From: Streptomyces ficellus
Lineage (GTDB): Bacteria > Actinomycetota > Actinomycetes > Streptomycetales > Streptomycetaceae
Length of the DNA stretch: 64,000 nucleotides
Direction: 5' to 3'
NCBI RefSeq assembly: GCF_030406405.1
Contig: NZ_JAUEPL010000014.1
Span: 50,307-114,306 of the forward strand
Within the stretch, counting starts at the first letter, position 1, and each line of letters starts with the position of its first letter. Below are positions 20,027 through 29,273 of the stretch, in pieces. The translations under genes and the position numbers were made by a program. A model generated the notes under the pieces. It was given only the letters and a program-made list of their open reading frames with translations. It made no database searches and was not told where the DNA came from.

Positions 20027-21034
20027 ATGACGTACGCGATCCAGGCGGAAGGCCTGGTCAAACGGTTCAAGGAGACCCGGGCGCTGGACGGGGTGGACTT
20101 GGCCGCCCGCACCGGGACGGTGCTGGGGCTGCTGGGGCCCAACGGGGCCGGCAAGACCACCGCGGTACGGATCTTCGCCACGCTGCTCCAGCCGGACGCG
20201 GGCCGGGCGATGGTCGCGGGCCACGACGTGGTGCGGGAGGCGGGTTTGGTGCGCTCCCTGGTGGGGCTGACCGGGCAGTACGCGGCGGTGGACGAGAACC
20301 TCACGGGCACGGAGAACCTGCTGCTGATCGGGCGGCTGCTGGGCATACCGCGCCGCGAGGCCAGGGCGCGGGCGGCGGAGCTGCTGGAGCGGTTCGGGCT
20401 GACCGACGCGGCGGGGCGCGCGGTGAAGACGTACTCGGGCGGGATGCGGCGCAGGCTGGATCTGGCGGCCAGCCTGATCGGGCGGCCCCGGATCCTGTTC
20501 CTCGACGAGCCGACGACCGGCCTGGACCCGCGCAGCCGCGGTGAGCTGTGGGACATGCTGCGCGGCCTGGTCGCCGAGGGCGTGACCGCCCTGCTCACCA
20601 CGCAGTACCTGAACGAGGCCGACACGCTCGCCGACGACATCGTGGTGATCGACAAGGGCCGGGTCATCGCCGAGGGCACGCCCGACGAGCTGAAGTCCCA
20701 GGTGGGCGGCCAGGTGCTGCAACTGCGGACGGTACGGCCCGGTGACCTGGCGGAGGCCCACGCCCTGGTGGCGCAGGCGGCCGGCCGGCAGACGCAGATC
20801 GAGGGTGACGTGATCACCGCGCCGGTGAACGACCCGGAGCTGATGCCCGCCGTCGTACGGCGGCTCGACGGGGCCGGGATAGCGATCGGCGAGCTGGCCC
20901 TGCGCCGCTCGTCCCTGGACGAGGTGTTCCTGGCGCTGACCGGGCACCGCGCCGAACCGGAAACCGGCCGGGAGGACGACGCGGCGCCCGAGCCGGACGA
21001 CAGCGACATCGAGAAGGTGGTGAGCTCGGCATGA
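20027..21034 (+). CDS. ABC transporter ATP-binding protein, DrrA-like
   Basis: The 335-residue ATPase has LGPNGAGKTT (Walker A), SGGMRRRLDLAASLIG (signature), ILFLDEPTTGLDP (Walker B) and a switch His replaced by Gln (LLTTQYLNEAD). The C-terminal extension with RRSSLDEVFLALTGH is the mark of the DrrA group, which powers drug or lipid-like exporters. The ATG 20027 follows GAGGGGACG; the frame is open far upstream, antisense to coaA, without support. Its stop overlaps the permease start (ATGA). Confidence 0.92.
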   Translation: MTYAIQAEGLVKRFKETRALDGVDLAARTGTVLGLLGPNGAGKTTAVRIFATLLQPDAGRAMVAGHDVVREAGLVRSLVGLTGQYAAVDENLTGTENLLLIGRLLGIPRREARARAAELLERFGLTDAAGRAVKTYSGGMRRRLDLAASLIGRPRILFLDEPTTGLDPRSRGELWDMLRGLVAEGVTALLTTQYLNEADTLADDIVVIDKGRVIAEGTPDELKSQVGGQVLQLRTVRPGDLAEAHALVAQAAGRQTQIEGDVITAPVNDPELMPAVVRRLDGAGIAIGELALRRSSLDEVFLALTGHRAEPETGREDDAAPEPDDSDIEKVVSSA

Positions 21035-21840
21035 CCGCCACGACGATCGGTACGCCCCTGACCGCGAGCGGCCGGGTACGGCCGGGCGCGGGCCTGCGGC
21101 AGACCGCCACCATGGCGTGGCGCAGCCTGGTGGCCGTCAAGCACAACCCGCTGGAGCTGGTCGACTACAGCATCACGCCCATCATGTTCGTGTTCCTCTT
21201 CACGTATGTACTGGGCGGGCAGATGGCCGGGTCGCCCGAGGCGTACCTGAAGTACGCGCTGCCCGGGATCATCGTCCAGAACACGCTCTTCATGACCATC
21301 TACACGGCGATGGCCCTCAACACCGACCTCACCAAGGGGGTGTTCGACCGGCTGCGGAGCCTGCCGATAGCCCGGTCGGCGCCGCTGATCGGCCGGATCA
21401 CCGCCGACCTGGCCAAGCACCTGTGGGCGATGCTGCTGATGATCGGCCTCGGCCTGGCGCTGGGCTTCCGCGTCACCGGCGGCCTGGGCGGGTTCCTGGT
21501 CGGCGCGCTGCTGCTCATCGTCTTCGCGGCCGCCGTGTCGTGGTGCGCGGTGCTCGTCGGGATGCTGGCGGGCGACGCGGAGAAGGTGCAGGTCTTCGGC
21601 TTCACCCTGATCTTCCCCCTCACGTTCACCTCCAGCGCGTTCGTCGTGGTCGACACGATGCCCGGCTGGCTCCAGGCCTGGGTGGACGTGAACCCGGTGA
21701 CGCAGCTGTCGGACGCCTTCCGCGGTCTGCTGCTGGGCGGCGAGGTGGGGCGGCCGCTGCTGTGGTCGCTGGTCTGGGCGGCGGGCATAGCCCTGGTGTT
21801 CTACCCGACGGCCATGCGGGCGTACCGGGCGAAGGCGTGA
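21031..21840 (+). CDS. ABC transporter permease, DrrB-like
   Basis: The 269-residue ABC-2 type permease has about six membrane segments, beginning ITPIMFVFLFTYVLGGQMAG, with the family segment LRSLPIARSAPLIGR. Translation is coupled to the ATPase by a four-base overlap. Together they form a two-component exporter. No biosynthetic gene cluster or TetR regulator lies alongside, so the cargo is unknown. The pair lies between coaA and glmS. Confidence 0.9.
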   Translation: MTATTIGTPLTASGRVRPGAGLRQTATMAWRSLVAVKHNPLELVDYSITPIMFVFLFTYVLGGQMAGSPEAYLKYALPGIIVQNTLFMTIYTAMALNTDLTKGVFDRLRSLPIARSAPLIGRITADLAKHLWAMLLMIGLGLALGFRVTGGLGGFLVGALLLIVFAAAVSWCAVLVGMLAGDAEKVQVFGFTLIFPLTFTSSAFVVVDTMPGWLQAWVDVNPVTQLSDAFRGLLLGGEVGRPLLWSLVWAAGIALVFYPTAMRAYRAKA

Positions 21841-21918
21841 TCCGGGGCGGCGCTCCGGGACCGTGACGGGCTGTCCGGATCGTGGTGGGGCGTCGGGACG
21901 CTGACGGGGCGCCGGTCG

Positions 21919-21924
21919 TAGGCT
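21919..21924 (+). promoter_or_regulatory. Candidate -10 element giving a near-leaderless glmS transcript
   Basis: TAGGCT lies seven bases before the glmS ATG, with no ribosome-binding site in between. Such spacing would make transcription begin at or next to the start codon. The -35 region is weak, so this is only a candidate. Confidence 0.35.
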
Positions 21925-21931
21925 GCTCGCC

Positions 21932-23779
21932 ATGTGCGGAATCGTGGGGTACGTCGGCGGGCAGTCGGCGCTTGATGTGGTGATCGCGGGCCTCAAGCGG
22001 CTCGAGTACCGGGGCTACGACTCGGCCGGTGTCGCGGTGCTCGCGGACGGCTCGATGGCCGCGGCGAAGAAGGCGGGCAAGCTCGTCAACCTGGAGAAGG
22101 AACTGGTCAGCCGGCCGCTGCCCACCGGGTCCGCCGGCATCGGGCACACCCGGTGGGCGACGCACGGCGGGCCGACCGACGCCAACGCGCACCCGCACCT
22201 GGACAACGCCGGGCGGGTCGCCGTCGTCCACAACGGCATCATCGAGAACTTCGCGGCGCTGCGGGCCGAGCTGTCCGGCCGGGGGCACACGCTGGAGTCC
22301 GAGACGGACACCGAGGTCGTCTCGCACCTGCTGGCCGAGTCGTTCTCGTCCTGCGGCGACCTGGCCGAGTCGATGCGGATGGTGTGCCGGCGGCTGGAGG
22401 GCGCGTTCACGCTGGTCGCCGTGCACGCCGACGAGCCCGACGTGGTGGTGGGTGCGCGGCGGAACTCACCGCTGGTGGTGGGGATCGGCGAGGGCGAGGC
22501 GTTCCTCGCGTCGGACGTGGCGGCGTTCATCGCCCACACCCGGTCCGCGATCGAGCTCGGCCAGGACCAGGTGGTGGAGCTGCGCCGGGACGGTGTGACG
22601 GTCACCGACTTCGAGGGGGCGCCCGCCGAGGTGCGGTCCTACCACGTCGACTGGGACGCCTCGGCGGCCGAGAAGGGCGGCTACGACTACTTCATGCTGA
22701 AGGAGATCGCCGAGCAGCCCAAGGCCGTCGCCGACACGCTCCTGGGCCGCATCGACGCCGGCGGCTCGCTGACGCTGGACGAGCTGCGCATCCCCGACGC
22801 GGTGCTGCGCGAGGCCCACAAGGTGGTCGTGGTGGCGTGCGGGACCGCGTTCCACGCGGGGCTGATCGCCAAGTACGCCATCGAGCACTGGACCCGCATC
22901 CCGTGCGAGGTGGAACTGGCGAGCGAGTTCCGCTACCGGGACCCGATCCTGGACCACCGGACGCTGGTGATCGCGATCTCGCAGTCCGGCGAGACCATGG
23001 ACACCCTGATGGCGCTGCGGCACGCCCGCGAGCAGGGCGCGCGGGTGCTGGCGGTGTGCAACACCAACGGCTCGACGATCCCGCGCGAGTCGGACGGCGT
23101 GCTGTACACCCACGCGGGCCCCGAGGTGGCGGTCGCCTCCACCAAGGCGTTCCTGACGCAGCTGGTGGCGGTGTACCTGCTCGCCCTGTACCTGGGGCAG
23201 GTGCGCGGCACCAAGTGGGGCGACGAGATCCGGGCGGTCGTCAAGGACCTGGCCAGGATCGCGGAGGACGTCGAGCGCGTCCTGGAGACCATGGAGCCGG
23301 TACGCGAGCTGGCGCGCTCGCTCGCGGACAAGGACACCGTGCTGTTCCTGGGCCGGCACGTGGGCTACCCGGTGGCCCTGGAGGGCGCGCTGAAGCTCAA
23401 GGAGCTCGCGTACATGCACGCGGAGGGCTTCGCCGCCGGTGAGCTCAAGCACGGCCCGATCGCGCTGATCGAGCAGGACCTGCCGGTGGTCGTCGTGGTG
23501 CCGTCGCCGCGCGGCCGGTCGGTGCTGCACGACAAGATCGTGTCCAACATCCAGGAGATCCGGGCCCGCGGCGCTCGGACCATCGTGATCGCGGAGGAGG
23601 GGGACGAGGCCGTCGTGCCGTACGCGGACCACCTGATCCGTATCCCGGCCACGCCGGTGCTGCTCCAGCCGATGGTGTCGACGGTGCCGTTGCAGGTCTT
23701 CGCGTGCGAGCTGGCCACGGCGCGCGGCAACGAGGTGGACCAGCCGAGGAACCTGGCGAAGTCGGTCACGGTCGAATGA
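21932..23779 (+). CDS. glmS: Glutamine--fructose-6-phosphate aminotransferase
   Basis: The 615-residue enzyme makes glucosamine-6-phosphate, the entry to UDP-GlcNAc. The N-terminal glutaminase uses Cys2 ([10 protein letters not shown]), with [17 protein letters not shown]. Two SIS isomerase domains follow ([10 protein letters not shown] and [30 protein letters not shown]), ending [12 protein letters not shown], the typical catalytic tail. No glmS ribozyme-like leader is possible in the short upstream gap. Its stop overlaps the acpS start. Confidence 0.97.
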   Translation: MCGIVGYVGGQSALDVVIAGLKRLEYRGYDSAGVAVLADGSMAAAKKAGKLVNLEKELVSRPLPTGSAGIGHTRWATHGGPTDANAHPHLDNAGRVAVVHNGIIENFAALRAELSGRGHTLESETDTEVVSHLLAESFSSCGDLAESMRMVCRRLEGAFTLVAVHADEPDVVVGARRNSPLVVGIGEGEAFLASDVAAFIAHTRSAIELGQDQVVELRRDGVTVTDFEGAPAEVRSYHVDWDASAAEKGGYDYFMLKEIAEQPKAVADTLLGRIDAGGSLTLDELRIPDAVLREAHKVVVVACGTAFHAGLIAKYAIEHWTRIPCEVELASEFRYRDPILDHRTLVIAISQSGETMDTLMALRHAREQGARVLAVCNTNGSTIPRESDGVLYTHAGPEVAVASTKAFLTQLVAVYLLALYLGQVRGTKWGDEIRAVVKDLARIAEDVERVLETMEPVRELARSLADKDTVLFLGRHVGYPVALEGALKLKELAYMHAEGFAAGELKHGPIALIEQDLPVVVVVPSPRGRSVLHDKIVSNIQEIRARGARTIVIAEEGDEAVVPYADHLIRIPATPVLLQPMVSTVPLQVFACELATARGNEVDQPRNLAKSVTVE

Positions 23780-24144
23780 TCATCGGGGTGGGGATCGACG
23801 TCGCGGAGATCGACCGGTTCGCGGCGGCGATGCGGCGTACGCCGCACATGGCGGAACGGCTGTTCCTGGACAGCGAGTTGCTCCTGCCCAGCGGGGAGCG
23901 GCGCGGGATCGCGTCGCTCGCCGCCCGGTTCGCGGCGAAGGAGGCCATCGCCAAGGCGCTGGGCGCGCCGGCCGGCCTGCACTGGACGGACGCCGAGGTG
24001 TACGTCGAGGACAGCGGCCGGCCACGGCTGCGGGTGCGCGGCACGGTCGCGGCGCGCGCGGCCGAGCTGGGCGTGCGGCACTGGCATGTGTCGCTCAGTC
24101 ACGACGCGGGGGTGGCGTCGGCCGTGGTGATCGCGGAGGGTTGA
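23776..24144 (+). CDS. acpS: Holo-[acyl-carrier-protein] synthase
   Basis: The 122-residue enzyme transfers 4'-phosphopantetheine from CoA to acyl carrier proteins. The metal-binding motif [13 protein letters not shown] and the second motif [12 protein letters not shown] are intact. ATG 23776 overlaps the glmS stop by four bases; the frame is open a little further upstream inside glmS without merit. Its placement close to coaA is notable, as it consumes the CoA that coaA helps to make. Confidence 0.95.
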   Translation: MIIGVGIDVAEIDRFAAAMRRTPHMAERLFLDSELLLPSGERRGIASLAARFAAKEAIAKALGAPAGLHWTDAEVYVEDSGRPRLRVRGTVAARAAELGVRHWHVSLSHDAGVASAVVIAEG

Positions 24145-24148
24145 CCGT

Positions 24149-25570
24149 ATGCGTAGCGCTTACCGGGTGGAGACCGTACGGGCCGCCGAGGCCGAGCTGA
24201 TGGCGAGACTGCCCGGGGGCGCGCTGATGCAGCGGGCCGCCGCGGGGCTGGCGGCGGCCTGCGCCGGGCTGCTGGGCCGGGTCTCCGGGGCGCGGGTGGT
24301 GCTGCTGGTCGGCAGCGGCGACAACGGGGGCGACGCGCTGTACGCGGGCGCCCGGCTGGCGCGGCGGGGCGCTGGCGTGTCGGCCGTGCTGCTCGGCTCC
24401 CGCGCGCACCAGGGCGGTCTGGCGGCGCTGACCACGGCCGGCGGGCGGGTGGCCGACGACCCGTTCGCCGTGGTCCCCCGCGCCGATCTCGTCCTGGACG
24501 GCATCACCGGCATCGGCGGGCGCGGCGGGCTGCGGCCCGAGGCGGCGGCGGTGGCGCGGGCGGCCCGCTCGTCGCAGGCCGTGGTGGTCGCCGTCGATCT
24601 GCCGAGCGGGGTGGACGCGGACACGGGGCGGGTGGCGGGCGAGGCGGTCCGGGCGGACGCGACGGTGACGTTCGGGACGTACAAGCCGGGGCTGCTGATC
24701 GACCCGGCACGGGAGTACGCGGGGGCGCTGCGGCTGGTCGACATCGGGCTCGCCCTTCCTCCGGTGCCCGACGTCGAGGCCCTCCAGCACGCGGACGTGG
24801 CGCGGCTGCTGCCCGTGCCGGCCGCCGAGAGCGACAAGTACCGGCGGGGCGTGGTGGGCGTGGTCGCCGGGTCGGCGCGCTACCCGGGCGCGGCGGTGCT
24901 CGCGGTGGCGGGCGCGCTGCGGGGCGGGGCCGGGGCCGTGCGGTACGTGGGCCCGGCGGGCGAGGCCGTGCTCGCGCACTACCCGGAGACGCTGGTGCAC
25001 GGCGGGCCGCCGGGGAAGGCGGGGCGCGTACAGGCGTGGGTGATCGGCCCGGGCCTGGGTGACACGCCGGGCGTGGAGGAGGTTTTGGACTCGGACGTTC
25101 CGGTTCTGGTCGACGCGGACGGGCTGCGGCCGCTGGACCCGGCCGCCGTGCGGGCCCGGTCCGCCCCGACGGTCCTCACCCCGCACGCCGGGGAGGCCGC
25201 GGCGCTCCTGGGCGTCGCGCGGGAGGAGGTGGAAGCGGCGCGGCTGGACGCGGTGCGGGAACTGGCGGGGCGCTACGGGGCGACCGTGCTGCTGAAGGGC
25301 TCCACCACACTGGTCGCGGCACCGGACGCGGACGTGCCGGTCCGGGCCAACCCCACGGGCACGCCGTGGCTGGCCACCGCCGGGAGCGGTGACGTCCTGT
25401 CGGGCCTGGCCGGCTCCCTCCTCGCGGCGGGCCTGCGCCCCCGCGACGCCGCCTCGGTCGCCGCCTACCTCCACGGCCTCGCCGCCCGCCGCGCCTCCCG
25501 CTCCGCCCCGATCGCCGCCCACGACGTGGCGTCCGCCCTGCCGGGCGCCTGGCGGGACGTGACGGGCTGA
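24149..25570 (+). CDS. nnr: Bifunctional NAD(P)H-hydrate epimerase / ADP-dependent dehydratase
   Basis: The 473-residue protein repairs hydrated NAD(P)H. Residues 1-220 form the YjeF_N epimerase (VETVRAAEAELMARLPGGALM, GSGDNGGDALYAGARLA). Residues 230-473 are the carbohydrate-kinase-like dehydratase (VLTPHAGEAAALLGV, LLKGSTTLVAAP, WLATAGSGDVLSGLAGSLLAAG). ATG 24149 lies five bases after the acpS stop with GGAGGG nearby, so acpS-nnr are almost certainly one unit. Confidence 0.95.
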   Translation: MRSAYRVETVRAAEAELMARLPGGALMQRAAAGLAAACAGLLGRVSGARVVLLVGSGDNGGDALYAGARLARRGAGVSAVLLGSRAHQGGLAALTTAGGRVADDPFAVVPRADLVLDGITGIGGRGGLRPEAAAVARAARSSQAVVVAVDLPSGVDADTGRVAGEAVRADATVTFGTYKPGLLIDPAREYAGALRLVDIGLALPPVPDVEALQHADVARLLPVPAAESDKYRRGVVGVVAGSARYPGAAVLAVAGALRGGAGAVRYVGPAGEAVLAHYPETLVHGGPPGKAGRVQAWVIGPGLGDTPGVEEVLDSDVPVLVDADGLRPLDPAAVRARSAPTVLTPHAGEAAALLGVAREEVEAARLDAVRELAGRYGATVLLKGSTTLVAAPDADVPVRANPTGTPWLATAGSGDVLSGLAGSLLAAGLRPRDAASVAAYLHGLAARRASRSAPIAAHDVASALPGAWRDVTG

Positions 25571-25711
25571 CGGGCGCGCCGCCCCCCAGGTCGCCCCCCA
25601 CAACACGGGCGGGCGGTCGTGCCGTACGGCGGTGCGTCCGGAGCGTGGACGTGATCCGGGTGACAGCCCGGTTCGGCCGGGCGGCGGGCCGTACCTGAGA
25701 CACTGGGCGCG

Positions 25712-26857
25712 ATGAGTGAGACACCGCAGACCCTTCGCGCCCGCGCCGAGATCGACCTCGGCGCGCTGCGCGCCAATGTGCGTGCCCTGCGCGGGCGCGT
25801 GGGGCCGGACGTCCAGGTCATGGGCGTCGTCAAGGCCGACGCGTACGGCCATGGGGCCGTGCCCTGTGCGCGGGCCGCGCTGGAGGCCGGGGCCACCTGG
25901 CTCGGCACCGCCACGCCGCACGAGGCGCTCGCCCTGCGCGCGGCCGGGATCGACGCGCCCATCCTGTGCTGGCTGTGGACCCCCGGCGATCCGTGGCGGG
26001 CCGGCATCGAGGCCGGGCTCGACATGACGGTGAGCGGGCTGTGGGCCCTGCGCGAGGTCACCGAGGCGGCCCGCCTGGCCGGACGGGCGGCCCGCGTGCA
26101 GCTCAAGGCCGACACCGGGCTCGGGCGCAACGGCTGCCAGCCCGCCGACTGGCCCGCGCTCGTCGGCGAGGCGCTGAAGGCCCAGGCCGAAGGCCTCCTT
26201 CGGGTCACCGGCGTGTGGTCGCACTTCGCGTGCGCCGACGAGCCGGGGCACCCCTCCATCGCCGCCCAGCTCGAGGCGTTCCACGAGATGCTGACGTACG
26301 CCGAGAAGGCGGGCGCCGAGCCCGAGGTGCGGCACATGGCCAACTCCCCGGCCACGCTCACGCTCCCGGCCACGCACTTCGACCTCGTACGTCCTGGTAT
26401 CGCCATGTACGGCGTCTCGCCGAGCCCGGAGCTCGGCACCCCGGCCGACTTCGGGCTGCGCCCGGTCATGCGGCTGTGCGGCAGCGTCGCGCTCGTGAAG
26501 CGCGCTCCGGCCGGACACGGCGTCAGTTACGGGCACCACTACGTCACCGAGCGCGAGACCACCCTCGGCCTCGTCCCCCTCGGATACGCCGACGGCATCC
26601 CGCGCCACGCCTCCGGCCGGGGCCCGGTCCTGGTCGGCGGCAAGGTGCGCACGGTGGCCGGACGGGTCGCGATGGACCAGTTCGTCGTCGACCTCCAGGG
26701 GGACGACGTCGAGCCGGGTGCGCAGGCCGTGCTGTTCGGGGCAGGCGATGAGGGTGAGCCGACCGCCGAGGACTGGGCGCGGGCCGCGGACACGATCGGG
26801 TACGAGATCGTGACCCGGATCGGTTCGCGAGTACCACGCGTCTACCTGAACGAGTAG
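25712..26857 (+). CDS. alr: Alanine racemase
   Basis: The 381-residue PLP enzyme makes D-alanine for peptidoglycan. The PLP lysine is in VMGVVKADAYGHGAVP and the opposite catalytic tyrosine in GVSYGHHYVT. The TIM-barrel N-domain and C-terminal beta domain (RVAMDQFVVDL) are complete. The start is preceded by little ribosome-binding sequence. It lies 141 bases after nnr and 19 bases before the hydrolase. Confidence 0.96.
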   Translation: MSETPQTLRARAEIDLGALRANVRALRGRVGPDVQVMGVVKADAYGHGAVPCARAALEAGATWLGTATPHEALALRAAGIDAPILCWLWTPGDPWRAGIEAGLDMTVSGLWALREVTEAARLAGRAARVQLKADTGLGRNGCQPADWPALVGEALKAQAEGLLRVTGVWSHFACADEPGHPSIAAQLEAFHEMLTYAEKAGAEPEVRHMANSPATLTLPATHFDLVRPGIAMYGVSPSPELGTPADFGLRPVMRLCGSVALVKRAPAGHGVSYGHHYVTERETTLGLVPLGYADGIPRHASGRGPVLVGGKVRTVAGRVAMDQFVVDLQGDDVEPGAQAVLFGAGDEGEPTAEDWARAADTIGYEIVTRIGSRVPRVYLNE

Positions 26858-26876
26858 CCACCTAGGAGCAGCCGTA

Positions 26877-28094
26877 GTGAGTGAGACCAGTTCGGTGGAG
26901 ACCGCGGCGGCGGCTGCCGCCGCCGGCAATTGGCGCCGCGCCGGTTTCGCCAGTGCCGCGGTGGGGGTGATCGCGGCCGGCGCGGCGGCCGGTGTCGCCC
27001 TCGAACGGCTCACCGTCGGGCGCGGCATGCGCCGCAAGGCGCGCCTCGCGCTGGACGCGGCCGGGCCGTACGGCGCCCTGCGCGGCACGCCGGGCCGCAC
27101 CGAGGCCGACGACGGCACCGAGCTGTACTACGAGGTGGACGAGGTCGAGGCCGACAGCAGCCCGCCGCGCCGCCGCCGGCTCTTCGGGCGCAAGACCCCC
27201 GCCCCCGTCACGGTCGTCTTCAGCCACGGCTACTGCCTCAACCAGGACTCCTGGCACTTCCAGCGCGCCGCCCTGCGCGGCCTGGTCCGTACCGTGCACT
27301 GGGACCAGCGCAGCCACGGCCGCTCCGGGCGCGGTGTCTCCCAGCGGGCACCCGAACGCGTACCGGTCTCCATCGACCAGCTCGGCCGCGACCTGAAGGC
27401 GGTCATCGACGCGGCCGCCCCCGAAGGCCCGCTGGTGCTGGTCGGGCACTCGATGGGCGGCATGACGATGATGGCGCTGGCCGACCAGTACCCGGAGCTG
27501 ATCCGTGAACGGGTCGTCGGGGCCGCCTTCGTCGGCACCTCGTGCGGCAACCTCGGCGAGGTCAACTACGGCCTGCCGGTGGCGGGAGTCAACGCGGTAC
27601 GGCGCGTCCTGCCCGGCGTCCTGCGGGCGCTCGGCTCGCAGGCGGAGCTGGTGGAGCGGGGGCGGCGGGCCACCGCGGACCTCTTCGCGGGGCTCATCAA
27701 GCGGTACTCGTTCTCGTCGCGGGAGGTGGACCCGGCGGTCGCCCGGTTCGCGGAGCGGATGATCGAGGGCACGCCCATCGACGTGGTGGCCGAGTTCTAC
27801 CCGGCGTTCAACGAGCACGACAAGGCGGAGGCGCTCAGCATCTTCGCCGAGGTGCCGGCGCTCGCCCTGGCCGGCGACCAGGACCTGGTCACGCCCAGCT
27901 CCCACACCGAGGCCATCGCCGACCTGCTGCCGGACGCCGAACTCGTGATCGTCCCCGACTCCGGGCACCTGGTGATGCTGGAGCACCCCGAGGCGGTCAC
28001 CGACCGGCTCGCGGACCTGCTGGTACGGGTCGGTGCCGTGCCCGCAGCGGCTAACGTTGGCACGTATGGAGACACCGCACAGCCCGGCGGCTGA
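26877..28094 (+). CDS. Alpha/beta hydrolase with N-terminal membrane segment
   Basis: The 405-residue protein starts with a hydrophobic stretch (FASAAVGVIAAGAAAGVALE), then a linker and an alpha/beta hydrolase domain: VVFSHGYCLNQDSW (oxyanion region), HWDQRSHGRS, the nucleophile elbow LVGHSMGGMTMM, the acid near LAGDQDLVTP and the His in PDSGHLVMLEHP. A full catalytic triad is therefore visible. The substrate is unknown. GTG 26877 has AGGAG upstream. The 3' end overlaps tsaE by 29 bases, and position between alr and tsaE is constant in streptomycetes. Confidence 0.88.
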   Translation: MSETSSVETAAAAAAAGNWRRAGFASAAVGVIAAGAAAGVALERLTVGRGMRRKARLALDAAGPYGALRGTPGRTEADDGTELYYEVDEVEADSSPPRRRRLFGRKTPAPVTVVFSHGYCLNQDSWHFQRAALRGLVRTVHWDQRSHGRSGRGVSQRAPERVPVSIDQLGRDLKAVIDAAAPEGPLVLVGHSMGGMTMMALADQYPELIRERVVGAAFVGTSCGNLGEVNYGLPVAGVNAVRRVLPGVLRALGSQAELVERGRRATADLFAGLIKRYSFSSREVDPAVARFAERMIEGTPIDVVAEFYPAFNEHDKAEALSIFAEVPALALAGDQDLVTPSSHTEAIADLLPDAELVIVPDSGHLVMLEHPEAVTDRLADLLVRVGAVPAAANVGTYGDTAQPGG

Positions 28095-28587
28095 GACCGC
28101 CACCAGTACCGTCACCGCCCGTCTCACCCTCCACTCGCCGGAGGAGACCCAGGAGCTGGGCCGCACGCTCGCCAAGCTGCTGCGCCCCGGTGACCTCGTG
28201 ATGCTCACCGGCGAGCTCGGCGCCGGCAAGACGACGCTGACGCGCGGGCTCGGCGAGGGGCTCGGAGTACGGGGCGCGGTGACGTCCCCGACGTTCGTCA
28301 TCGCGCGCGTCCACCCCTCGCTGGTGGGCGGCCCCGCCCTCGTACACGTCGACGCCTACCGCCTGGGCGGGGGCCTCGACGAGATGGAGGACCTGGACCT
28401 GGATGTGTCGCTGCCGGAGTCGGTGGTGGTCGTGGAGTGGGGCGAGGGCAAGGTCGAGGACCTGTCGGAGGACCGGCTGCACGTGGTGATCCACCGGGTG
28501 GTCGGCTCGACGGACGACGAGCGGCGCACGGTGACCCTGACCGGGTACGGGGCGCGCTGGGCGGGCGTGGACCTCGGGCTGGGGTAG
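28066..28587 (+). CDS. tsaE: tRNA t6A biosynthesis ATPase TsaE
   Basis: The 173-residue P-loop ATPase has LTGELGAGKTTLTRGLGEGL, TSPTFVIARVH and VHVDAYRLGG, then VVVEWGEGKVED. It supports TsaB-TsaD in making the N6-threonylcarbamoyl modification at A37 of ANN-decoding tRNAs. The ATG 28066 has no ribosome-binding site, but TAACGT (28052-28057) lies eight bases upstream and looks like a -10 element, so a leaderless transcript is possible. The gene lies about 1.4 kb from tsaB-tsaD. Confidence 0.93.
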   Translation: METPHSPAAETATSTVTARLTLHSPEETQELGRTLAKLLRPGDLVMLTGELGAGKTTLTRGLGEGLGVRGAVTSPTFVIARVHPSLVGGPALVHVDAYRLGGGLDEMEDLDLDVSLPESVVVVEWGEGKVEDLSEDRLHVVIHRVVGSTDDERRTVTLTGYGARWAGVDLGLG

Positions 28588-28669
28588 CTCGCGCCGTACT
28601 TTCCGACAAGACGTCGGCACAATGTTGCGCCGTACCTCCGAGGCGTGGTCACATGGATACCAGGACCTG

Positions 28670-28685
28670 GTTAGGTCTACCTAAC
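28670..28685. promoter_or_regulatory. Palindrome in front of the 57-residue gene
   Basis: GTTAGGT (28670-28676) and ACCTAAC (28679-28685) are perfect inverted arms separated by CT, 30 bases before the ATG at 28716. TAACTA inside and beyond the right arm could serve as a -10 element, so a bound protein would block transcription. The half-site TTAGGT resembles those of DtxR-type iron regulators, but the spacing is five bases too short for their known site. Confidence 0.5.
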
Positions 28686-28715
28686 TATGCCTGCCCCGGA
28701 GCCCAGGAGGCGACC

Positions 28716-28889
28716 ATGCCGACGTCGAAGCAGGATGTGTCGATGCGCGATCTGCTGGCGTCGTGCGCGGCGGCCAACGCGGTGTCCACACCGCCACGGG
28801 ACGCCTCTGACGAGGCGGACGAGCCCGACGCCACCCAGAGCGCCCCGGACGCGCACGCAGACCGCGAAGCCCGCCCGGAAGCCGCGTAG
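28716..28889 (+). CDS. Small acidic protein of unknown function
   Basis: A 57-residue protein with a short amphipathic N-terminal part (MPTSKQDVSMRDLLASCAAA), one cysteine, and an acidic, disordered-looking tail rich in Asp, Ala and Pro. The ATG is supported by CCAGGAGG seven bases upstream, and codon use is strongly GC3-biased. No function was recognised. It stands alone between tsaE and a tandem-repeat region, with a palindrome over its likely promoter. Confidence 0.7.
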   Translation: MPTSKQDVSMRDLLASCAAANAVSTPPRDASDEADEPDATQSAPDAHADREARPEAA

Positions 28890-28920
28890 CCGGTACGCCG
28901 CGGCCAGCGGCGCCGGGCCG

Positions 28921-29249
28921 CGTCGGCGGTAGGCCGGTCAGCCGTGCCCGGTCGCGTCGGCGGTAGGCCGGTCAGCCGTGCCCGGTCGCGTCGGCGGTAG
29001 GCCGGTCAGCCGTGCCCGGTCGCGTCGGCGGTAGGCCGGTCAGCCGTGCCCGGTCGCGTCAGCGGTACGCCGGTCAGCGTGCCCCCGTCGCCCAGGGCCG
29101 GTCGGCCGGAAGCCGCGTCGGCGGTAGGCCGGTCAGTCGGGCCCGCGTCGCGCCCGTCGCCCGGGCCGGTCGGTCGCGTCCGGGTCGGGCAGGCCCGGTA
29201 GCCGCGCCCGGGCCGCGTCAGCGGTATGCCGGTCAGTCGTGCCCCGGTC
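28921..29249. repeat. 34-bp tandem repeat (minisatellite)
   Basis: Four perfect copies of a 34-bp unit start at 28921, 28955, 28989 and 29023; the unit begins CGTCGGCGGTAGGCC and ends GCCCGGTCG. Diverged copies follow at 29057, 29116 and 29215. The array occupies nearly all of the 384-base gap between the small gene and the convergent gene ending at 29274. There is no unique spacer between units, so it is not a CRISPR array. The perfect copies suggest recent expansion by slippage or unequal crossover. Confidence 0.95.
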
Positions 29250-29273
29250 GGGGGGGCTTTCGGGGGTCGTCCG

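Noticed and set aside
18475..20544. Plus-strand open frame of 689 codons opposite DUF389 and coaA
   Set aside because: Runs antisense to coaA and out of frame with the ABC ATPase; no recognisable domain.
21841..21931. glmS ribozyme
   Set aside because: The gap is 91 bases, lacks the ribozyme core, and streptomycete glmS is not known to use it.
24095..27118. Minus-strand open frame of 1007 codons opposite nnr, alr and the hydrolase
   Set aside because: It is the expected antisense shadow of high-GC3 genes; the plus-strand genes have full family motifs and the minus-strand product is low-complexity Arg/Gly/Pro-rich.
28670..28685. DtxR/DmdR iron box
   Set aside because: The TTAGG and CCTAA arms are separated by four bases; the known 19-bp box needs nine, so it was reported only as an unassigned palindrome.
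28921..29249. CRISPR-like array
   Set aside because: Units are directly adjacent without unique spacers, and no cas gene is present.
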